Of a stretch of 64,000 bases of DNA, positions 13,401 to 24,460 are shown in pieces. Location of the stretch: NCBI RefSeq assembly GCF_026914265.1, contig NC_069131.1, forward strand, positions 3,259,501-3,323,500, in the 5' to 3' direction. Source of the stretch: Mya arenaria (lineage: Eukaryota > Mollusca > Bivalvia > Myida > Myidae). Each line of letters starts with the position of its first letter. Position 1 is the stretch's first letter. Below the pieces are notes generated by a model. It was not told the DNA's origin. It worked only from the letters and a program-made list of their open reading frames with translations, and made no database searches. The position numbers and the translations under genes were made by a program.

Positions 13401-16400
13401 TGTTGTGCTGTTAATATAGTGCAATCAAGCTGCGATTTAGTGTCATTGTGCAATTAAAATCATAGAAATTGCAACTATTAAACATCGACAAAATAAAAGA
13501 TGCAATTTAAAAAGCAGAATACGCAAATAGTTTCAAAATGAATGAATACTAAATCAAAATAAATACTTAATGTATATATCTGTGTTTACATTTTGGCTAC
13601 TGCCGGGAATCAAGATGCTATAGGTTAAAAATAGAATCTGGGTCATCGGATTCGGACAGGTTTATATCTTAGAAATTAACCTGGAAAATACATGGATTGT
13701 ATGGAGAATTGAATTCTCATTTGGCGTATAAGATATCAAACCAAAATAATTTAAATGAAAGTATAATGTTTCATTTGATTTGATTATCAGGTTTAGATGA
13801 TTGCAATTCATTAAGTTTCTACCGGTATGTTTAAAATAGTTTTAAATTAACTCTTACTTGGCATTATTAATTAAGATTGTTAGTATGTATTTACACTACA
13901 TAAATGGTTATGCGACTGTATCCCATCAAACCATTTATTTGTGTGAGTACATACTTACACAACCTTTAACCATAACTAAATGCATATCATACACTTTTAC
14001 AATAACAATCAAAGCACTTAAAGCATTGACAGGCTTTGTAACGTTCTGCTATGATCTGTGATCAACAGCAACAGTCATGTTACATGCCAAATGGAACAGA
14101 AATTGTGTGAAGATTCCTCAGTTTGTCTCACTAATTTCAGCCCGTATACTTTTTTTGTCACATTTTTATGAACTGATATAAATCAGTTCATTTAATCCAC
14201 AAGTGACATTATAAGGTTATAAGTAGGGATGCAAACGAATGGCAAAATTGATATTCGAATATTCGGTAATTCTTTCGATCGAATATTTGATTACCAGAAT
14301 ACATATTTTGGAAGTTGTAGTCAACTATTATTATTATTAGCTAAAGTGATAGCCGGGGCATTTTAATCCTACTTTGTCGTAGCCGTACTGGCGAACCGTG
14401 ATTTCCCCAAATTATCCTCTGAAATTCCCCATTTTCAGAAAGAAAAAAAAGAAAACCATTTTGAACAAGCAAAAAACAAAATCGAATGATTTCAATTCCA
14501 CTGCCTTCATATTTGTAAACAATGTGAACTTTTAATGGATTTATGCGCCAATGGATTGAGTGTCTTGCCGTAGGACGAACAGCCTCGTTCTGGGATTGAC
14601 CTTTACTAAATATAACTATGGAAAAACCAAACCAACTTGGTAACTAGTAAAATAATAAAACGAAAATATATGTGGATTTTGACTCTTCTAGTGTACATCA
14701 ATAGTTTACAGAAACTAATTGAAATTGCTGATGTCACTTGTATAAAAGCCAGTTCTTGTCATATTTCGGGGACTTTTTCTAGTACCCGAAGATATGTCCC
14801 TAAATGACATATGACGCGTGTTTTGTGTATTGTCAGCACATTCACACCTCCGGCATTAAGTGCCACTCATTGTAAAAACAAGACAAACAAACTTTATACA
14901 CAACAACAGAGTTGTAGGCAAAATATTTATTATTCTGTTTATTAAAAAACAAAAATATCGAATATTTGAATACCGATTTTGACATTTAAATACCAAACGT
15001 TTGATCGAATATTTGAATATTCGTTTGCATCCCTAGTTATAAGCAATAATAAGATACATTTATACATAAAGGGAACAAATAGTAATATGTTGTTGATTCG
15101 ATCAATTTTTGCGCCAGGATCCTGTCACTGTAGAAAGAGAACATAAAGTTTGTTCACATGTCCAATGCAGTAAATTTTTCTACAAAATGCCTAAATGCTT
15201 TATCTGTGGCAGTGCATTGTTTATGAAACCAATCTAATTAAGTTCCAGATCAGGATTTGTATGCAATTGAATATTATAAATTCTTTTGTAATTATTTGGG
15301 TATCCACATATTAAATGCATATTTTCGAGTGACTGATATGCCATGGTTTTGATTTATTTGTCTGTATCAGCATAGATATCTAAAAGCAGGAATTCATGGG
15401 TATGCTATTACTATCTTAAGATGTTTATGTGGTTATTATTATCTACATTATATGCAAAAACAGTTCTCTAACCTAAAATTATTCAAGTATGTTGGACCAT
15501 TGAATAAAATCTAAATGCAAAAAATCAAGTAGTAGATGACATATTAAACAATTTGTGCTTGCAAGCAAAACCTTAATCAGAATTTCTATGCATTAATTAT
15601 TTGCATTATATGCATTATCAATTTATTTGACTTAATTGATTAGATAGATTGAATAGTTTGGAATACATGTCTTAAATTAAGTTTCAATGCAATACATATG
15701 TACATTTGCTGAGATATTAATTAAAATGTGGTAACATCGAAAAAACCTTTACCATAATTTTTAAGTAAAATAATAAAGGTCCATAATTAGCATTTTATGC
15801 AAAATAGAGTTATCAAACTTGGTTTTTTAAGTATGTTGAATAGTTGAGTCCCGTTGTATTAAGTCTCAATGCAATACATCAAGCAGCTGCTGAGATATAT
15901 AACCAATGTGTGCTTTCATGCAAACCCTAAACCAGAATAAATCTTAGTCTAAAAATAAAGGGCAATTATTTTAATTACATGCAAGATAGAGTTATCTACC
16001 TTGATTCATTAGGTAGGTTGAATAGTTGGGAACATAAGTCTAAAGTTTCAATGCAATAAATGATGTACAGTCAAACCTGTATTAAGTGGCCACCTTTGGG
16101 AAAAGGTAGAAGTGGCTGCTTACTACAGGTGGCCACTTAGTCCAGGTTGGACTTTTCTGACACTTTGGCTTTGTTCAAACAGAGGTCGATTATTAATCTT
16201 AACCACCACCTCACCCAACAACCAGTATCATTAAAGAAGGTTGAATGCAAATGTAGAAAATAAAGTTCTTCTTGCACTATGGCTGTTTTCTAATAACTTA
16301 CATGTAATACACTTGACACGTTCTTTTACAGTCAAACACTTTGATTTATTTTATTGTCAGCCATAACCAATTTAAAAAGAATATCACAAACAATGCAATG

Positions 16401-19400
16401 TAAGATGTTTGTAGAAGTATAAAGCCGAGCACTTTGAAAATCAATATGGAAATGAATGCACATCGTAACTCGTATCACACCATCAAGTGACAGTGCAAAC
16501 TGAAAATTCATAATTATCATATCCGGCGTTCTTTGTCGGCATTTGACAATTATCTTAGTAATTATTAAAATATCTTCAATAAGTGTGTCTATTCTGATCG
16601 AAACGTTCGCGGACTTGTTATAAACATGATCTCTCGATAAGTAAACACGCATGGTAATCGTGTGATGTTATAGGCATTTTCATTGGATGACGGAAATATC
16701 CGAGGCTGTCGTTCTTTTCCGTCAACTTCAGTATCAATTAAAGCTGTGTATTGGCAAACATTACTTGCGGAAGTGTCAGTGACAAGGGATTAGTGGCCCC
16801 TAATTAGTGTTTTTATGGCTTCACGGGGACAAATATTAGTGGCCGCGGCCGCGTTAGACAGTTGGCCGCTTAATGCACATACTTTATATAGTAAAAACGT
16901 ATGGGGGGAATTTTGAGTGGCCCGATAAGGCAGGTGACCCTTTAAAGCAGGTGACCGTTCAACCAGGTTTGACTGTATTGCAAAACATTAACCAGAATTT
17001 TACTTGGTTATTTAAGTATGTTGGATGGTTGAGTACCGTTATATATAAAGTCTCAATGCAAAACATCAAGTGATTGCTGAGAATTATTAACCTATGTGTG
17101 CTACATGCAAAACATTATTATAATAACCAGAAGGCCCAATAATTTGTATTACTGTGAAACTGCGTTCCCTCGAACAAGCGGTCGCTCGAGAACCGGCGTT
17201 CCCTCGAGGTTGGAGCTTGGTCCCGAACTTTTTTCCTTCTATTTTCATATAAAATATACCCACGCTGCCTCGAAACCTAATTATGTCGAGCAGTCGAGCA
17301 ATATCCTCGGTCCCAAGTACACAAATCGCGTCCAAAACCTTATGGCTCCCTCGAGGTCAAAATTTCACACCTTTTCCCGAACGCGTGTTCCAAAATAAAC
17401 AAACAATTGCCAGGTGTTAAAATTTTCGCAAGTTGTAAAAATTGCAATGACAGTTGAAAGGCAATTTGATAAGGTGTGAAAAACCGTTTATCACTGTTAA
17501 CGCTTGACTGATATTAGTTGATATGGGCATTTGAGATGATAATTATGAGAAGTAAATGACGAGAAGATAATTGTGAGAAATTTAAATGAGTAATAAAAAT
17601 ATGAATAAAACACTACCATATCGATCCAACATCGGAATATCTGAAAAGAATTCCTTCTTGTCACTTTGCTTTGTAAAATGGCAAATGAGAAGGAACTTAC
17701 AAATTGTCGAACTCCTAAGCAATCAGTGAAGGACCCATGACTGGGGGGATAGCTAGATAAAATACACTGAAAGATATTTCATATCAAACTGGAAAATCGA
17801 AAATCGGGTCGTTCGAAACATCGGTTCCCTCGAGGTTTTGGCTCGGTCCCTGGCGACCTCGAGCGATCGCAGTTTTACTGTATATTCAAAATATAGTGTT
17901 ATATTTTACTAAAAGTCTTTATTTATTGAGTGGGTTAGATAGTTGGGAACACATGTATAAAGTTTCAATGCATTACATACATGTAATGATGCATTTGCTG
18001 AGATCATAAAATTAAAGGTGCTTACAGGCTTACCTTAATCAAGGTGTGATGCTGATGTCAACGTCAAAGCGGATTGTCCGCAAAAAAATTTTTTTTCTTC
18101 AGTTTTCCAAACAATTTAGAGGGGGCCGTATTCAATAAACATCTTACTAACAATTTTCAACTTAGTAAAAAATTGCTTTCCTCCAATTTGAATTTTAAGA
18201 AAACAATAATGTTTGTACACCAAAAATATGAAAATAAGCAAGAAAATGATCTAAACAATATATGCATATGAATAAGTCTGATGAAAAGTTAGTGGGTAAT
18301 TAAAATAATTGATTTCAAAACTTACAAAATCCACTATTTAAGTTGAAAATATTCACTAAGATGCTTCTTGAATACCGCCCCAGTTCTATTTTGAGTAATT
18401 GTTATAATGTCACTATATTGATCAAGGCCTTGATGCCAAAAATCAGCTAATCCTAATATAAAAATTAAAAGATACATAAGTCAAAACTGTCAATCTGTGA
18501 CAGAGCTGATTTAAGATCCTGGGTTTAGATATAATCTCTTACAATATTACAAAGCAACTTATTAAATCATAATATTACAAAGAAAGCAGTAATTCAAGGT
18601 TAAACCATTGATAATGGATAAAAAATAATCGTCAAAGGGAAATTAATGTTATCTATTAATAAAAGTGTTTACATTTTTATTCCCATTCAATGTTAAAAAG
18701 TATTTTATAATACCACAGTAATGAATACTTTACATGAAAACCAACATTTGCCTTAAAACACATACAATTAACATTTCTGAGTGAGTTGTTCAATAAATTA
18801 CTTTTATAAGATGAACATTTTGAGATCCCTTCCTGGTGTTCAAACCCACAATTATTTCTTCATGGGAGACAGACACCTACATACCACCAGCCAAATTTCT
18901 CAACCATAGGTATTCTATTAACCAAAAAGTTCTATTTCTTGTCACATTTGATCTGACATAAAATTTGGTTGTAACTGATATAGAATGAAACAGTTTGTGC
19001 AGACCTTTAAAATAGCAGAAATATCTCCAACTACTGATGAATGACTCGACTATTTCATAAACACCTGAATGTAATATTTAAGCATGGTTTTGTGATACAG
19101 GCAAAAACTATTGGGCTCACATTCATCAATGCTCTGTCATCATTTATCAGCACATTTTGTAGGATGATCATTGGTGACACAACCAAAATGTTTTAAATAA
19201 CCATACTGAAAAAACTGATAATACCGTAAATGTCCTATAAGACGCTCCAGGCATGTGTCTTTTTGAGAGCCCTATGACCCTTATTGATGACACTTAATCA
19301 ACTTTCAACAATCTTTTCAAAATCATCTATTCAATTTGTTGATCAGTCATGTAAAGAGTTATAAATATAACACAGTTTTCACAGTTACACTTCACCTAGC

Positions 19401-22400
19401 TAGACCATAGACACACATAAAAGTCCTATATGCTACGTCAGAACATTTTGCTTAAAGCTGCACTCTCACAGATTTATCTTGGAACAGGCCAGTTTTTACG
19501 AAAATCAATGAAAACCAGTTATATAAGACTGCTGACAAAAAATTAGATCGCAGATTTTTATAATTAAGTTCAAAAAATAATGTTTAATGCATTTTTCTTA
19601 AACCGTTAGTATTGGTTTAAGCCATAAAACATAAAATTTCTTACGGAAATATGCAAATCTACAATATGATTTTTTGTCAGCAATCTTGTATCCTTGGTAT
19701 ACAGATATCGATGCAGAAAATTGCTCTTTCAAAGACAAAAAATAAAAAGTTGTAATCACAGTAAATCTGTGAGAGTGCAGTTTTAAAATGAAGACTTCAT
19801 TTCAGTTTCAACCATTTTTCTATTTTTAGTAACAGTGACCTTGACCTTGAATCTAGGGACCCCAAACACAATCCCATGAAAGGTATCCATAAACTCTTCC
19901 TTTATACCTGGTTTGGTCAAGATATGTAGACCCTGACTAAAATAATTCAGTTTCAACTGTTTTTCTATTTTTAGTAACAGTGACCTTGACCTTGAATCTA
20001 GGGACCCCAAAACACAATCCCATAAAAGTATCCATAAACTCTTCCTATAGACCAAGTTTGGTCAAGAAATGTCAACCCTAACTAAAGATATTCAGTTTGA
20101 ACCATTTTTATATTTTTAGTAACAGTGACCTTGACCCTAGGGACACCAAACATAATCCCATGAAAGGTATCTATAAACTCTTCCTGTACACCAAGTTTAG
20201 TCAAGATATGTCATCCCGAACTAAAGTTATTTAGTTTCAACCGTTTTTCTATTTTAAGTAACAGTGACCTTGACCTTGAACCTAGGGACCCCAATCGCGA
20301 TCCCATGAAAGGTACCCATAAACTCTTTCTATAGACCATGTTTGGTCAAGATATGTCAACCCTTACTAAAGTTATTCAGTTTCAACCGTTTTTCTATTTT
20401 TAGTAACAGTGACCTTGACCTTGAACCTAGGGACCCCAAACGCAATCCCATGAAAGGTCTCCATTAACTGTTCCTATAGACCAAGCTTTTTAAGATATGT
20501 CATCCCGAACTAAAGTTATTCAGTTTCAACCATTTCTCTATTTTTAGTAACAGTGACCTTGACCTTGACCCTAGAGACCCCAAACGCAATCCCATGAAAG
20601 GTATCCATAAACTCTTCCTATAGACCAAGTTTGGTCAAGATATGTCAACCCAAACTTAAGTAATTCAGTTTCAACCGTATTTCTATTTTTAGTAACAGTG
20701 ACCTTGACCTTGACCCTAGGGACCCTTAATGCAATCCCATGAAAGGTCTCCATAAAGTCTTCCTATTGACCAAGTTTAGTCAAGATATGTCATCCATAAC
20801 TAAAGTTATTCAGTTTCAACCGTTTTTCTATTTTTAGTAACAGTGACCTTGACCCTAGGGACCCCAAACGCAATGCCATGAAAGGTCTCCATAAACTCTT
20901 CCTATAGACCAAGTTTAGTCAAGATATGTCAACCCTAACTAAAGTTATTCAGTTTCAACCATTTTTCTATTTTCAGTAACAGTGACCTTGACCCTAGGGA
21001 CCCCAAACGCAATCCCATGAAAGGTACCCATAACCTCTTTCTATAGACCAAGTTTGGTCAAGATATGTCAACCCTTACTAAAGTTATTCAGTTTCATAGG
21101 TGAGTTTGCACCGCACGGCCGCCCGCCCGAACAACGACGTTCGCCATTCTAATAACCAGGTTTCACTATGTGAAAACCTGGTTAATAATATCCCTACCTA
21201 TTTATGGCAGAAAGCTGACCAGCTAATAATATTTTTTCTTTAAATTCTAGCAACAAATGCATCGCCAGTTTGGAGCAGAATGTCACCATTTTAAATGGAA
21301 TTTTATTGATTTCAAAATGATAGTAAGACATGAGTGTCTCCTATAGAATTTGTTTTAAGTCAATGAACTACAGTCCAGCATTTTATGTTAGAAAGTTTAA
21401 ATTGTAAAAGGACTTGAGTTAATGGTTGAAGAAGCATTTCAATAACCTCATGACCAGATAAGTACATGAAATACTTTGTGATTAAAGCTGCACTCTCACA
21501 GATTGAACGTTTTGACAACTTTTTATTTTTTGTCTATGAACGAGCCATTTTTGCAAAATGCATGGAAACCAGTTATATAAGACTGTTGACAAAACATTAG
21601 ATCGATATCTATACAATTTAAGTTAAAAAATTGATGTTTTATGCATTTTTCTTAAACCGTTAGTAATGGTTTAAGCCATAAAACATTAATTTTCGAACAG
21701 AAATATGAAACTCTGCGATCTGATCGGTCAGCAATCTTTTATCATTGGTTTGCAGATATTTACACAAAAATTTGCTCTTTCCAAGACAAAAAATAAAAAA
21801 AAGTTGTCAAAACGGTATATCTGTGAGAGTGCAGCTTTAATTTCAGTCAAATAAGTATGCAAATTTTCAATTGACATTAACTTTACACCAAACACAATTT
21901 CATAGATTTCTCATTTTGATAAAATATTTACAAGCCAATTAAATGGGTACATATGGAAAGTATTATTATTTATCCACAATCTGACTCTAGGCATGGTACT
22001 AGCTGTTTTAATAACTGAGGCTATTTCAAATCATGAATTGAAATTAGTGTCATAGTTTCATTACTTCACATTTGAGTGAATTGAACTTTTCCAGTATCAA
22101 AAAGGAACTCAAAGGTGTTTTTAAATTACTGGAACAGTATAAATGTGCAATTAATGTGCAATTCCGTTCTTGCATGAAGATGATGTTGATAGAACATATA
22201 TAGAATTGTTGTCCAAAATATATTTAAAAATAATGACATCAACTGTATTGATTTTAAAGATTTATTTACCTCACCTTTTTAAATATATAAATCCTTAAAG
22301 CACAAGTAATGTACAGATCAGGTTTTAGCTACTATACGAGCAGAGGTTCTCTTTCTGTGATATACACACATTGTTTTATTAACCCTTGTATGTATGTATC

Positions 22401-24425
22401 AATGATCTACAGGTCCAACCTGTTATATCAATGCTGTGCAATCAATGCTGAAATATTTTGTATATATATTTTTTGTCGGAATCAGCAATCATTTTATTTA
22501 TGGCTTTATCTCCACCAAGTGCCATGATATTTTCACCAAGTGCCATGTGGGAGTGGAATTTGGTGAAAAAAAACAGATAAAAGAAACTGATTGTGGCGTT
22601 TGATGGAAAATTGGTGGAAAACATTTCAATACTCCACCAACTGCCATGTTGGTGTGGCATTTGGTGAAAAATAATTGCCACGTTCCAATTAAGGAATGAA
22701 TTGCGGGATTGATGTCATTATCTGGGTATGAATGCAGTTGGGCTGGTTAAAGTGTTTGGAGTACAAAGGACTCAGGGCTTGCTCAATTACCGGGTTTTAT
22801 AAAGTAGGGCTTGTCTAGAACAATCATGCCAAGCACTAGTGTAACATTTAATTGAGGCTTGTTCATAGAAAAAATCTATTTTTGATGGGTGTGTCGTCAC
22901 AAAGTGCAAAGTTCTTAATAAATATTTCACAAATAAATCAAAATTGTTGAAATTTTGAAAAATCAAGAAAATACCACAAATGCAGAAAACAGTATTTAGC
23001 AGGACACACTACACTATTTATCTACATCAATATTTATCCACAAATGGTGAACTGTGACTTCTACTTTAATATGTCACACTGATTACAGAACATGCAATCT
23101 CTACTGTGATACACTGCAGTTTTACATGTACACTGCAGGTCAATAACAAACACCAGATGTAGCATTATGTATAAACTCAGCAGAAATATCACAATGAAAT
23201 GTCAGAAATATTCATAGTTTACTCTTGTATCAATGTGAGAAATTAAAAACTTCAAAAATACATTAAAATTAACACCACTTTTGAATGTGCAATAGATGGC
23301 ATTAAGAATTCCTGAAGTAATTTTGAACCCAGTAGAGAAGTTCAACAATAACAAGCAAAACCCTATGTTCATATTCACTATCAACTTGAGCCTCGGATGC
23401 GTATCACACAGGTTCAGAAAACTGAATTCTTAAATGTTTCAAAATATCTAGAATATAACTTGAATAAAAGAAACTTGCCTTGATTGTATAATAGATTATG
23501 TGTAAAAGACACTCCAGTTTTACCACATTTGCACCTGTAATGGCATTTCTACAACAAACTTGACAGTCTCATTCTCAGACTAAAGATGTTTGTGAATATG
23601 GACCCAATGGAGGCCATTACATGTACCAGCAAAAAACAAATACATTCAAGTGTCTTATTGTTAAAACCCAAGTCACATATCCACTGAGGTGCCCGGGGGT
23701 GATATAGTCCAAGTAGGGCCCATGCTGCTTTCCAACAGATCGCAATACCATTTTTGGGCATACATTTAGGCCAAAAACATTTTATTTGTATACTTAAACA
23801 AACATGAATATTGGCCAGGATTAAGTTAGGAAAATGCCCCCTACCTTGGAAAAGCCGTCAAACTAAGTGGGATTTCATCTTTTCCTAAACATTCCTTGAT
23901 TTCCATTCTCCTGAAAAAAATAGGTACATGTATGTGTTACAGTGCAAAACAAGTAAATTTTACAAACGTATAATGTAACACATCAAAGTACTGTTACTAA
24001 GAAATAATTAAAATACTTGTAACTTTGAAGTATGCACTATTGTTTGATTTTCTTTATCACTTAACATTGAAGCCACATCATATAAACTGAAATATCACTT
24101 AAAATTTCTTCAGTATTTTGACAATACTGAATGTCTGCAAACACATTCATTTTGTAACAGAACAATAAACATTATTGTTTTATGTTTTAGTCTAGAAAAG
24201 AACCTGACTCGCACAATTGAAAGTGAATAAATATAAATGTAACTTGTTATAATATTAATATATAGTATTCCTATGACATCCTTTAATTATCCTCTTTTCA
24301 GTTATGATTATAAGCTCTTCATATACTATTAAAATCACTAATTCAAATCATAATGTTGACCCATTATAAGATAAACAATTTGGAATACAAAATCTAATAT
24401 TTATAGCATTGAATGTACATGTGTG

Positions 24426-24460
<35 letters not shown>

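Larger units (their letters stand above)
15460..18010. repeat. Diverged ~170-240-bp tandem repeat, interrupted by two transposons
   Basis: Repeated landmarks are GAGTTATC-AACTTGGTT, AAGTATGTTGAATAGTTG, AGTCTCAATGCAATACAT, TGCTGAGATAT-AA and ATGCAAAACCTTAACCAGAA. Copies lie at 15,460-16,067, continue at 16,976-17,150 and again at 17,881-18,010. The gaps are the two TA-flanked elements, so the repeats predate those insertions. Confidence 0.75.

Noticed and set aside
16332-16652. 106-codon minus frame as a possible transposase
   Set aside because: No catalytic motif or helix-turn-helix recognised; the element is too short and AT-rich.
23549-23761. Minus-strand frame considered as the missing GCLC exon between exons 4 and 5
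   Set aside because: No similarity to GCLC; the real exon is at 11,950-12,063 and joins in phase on both sides.
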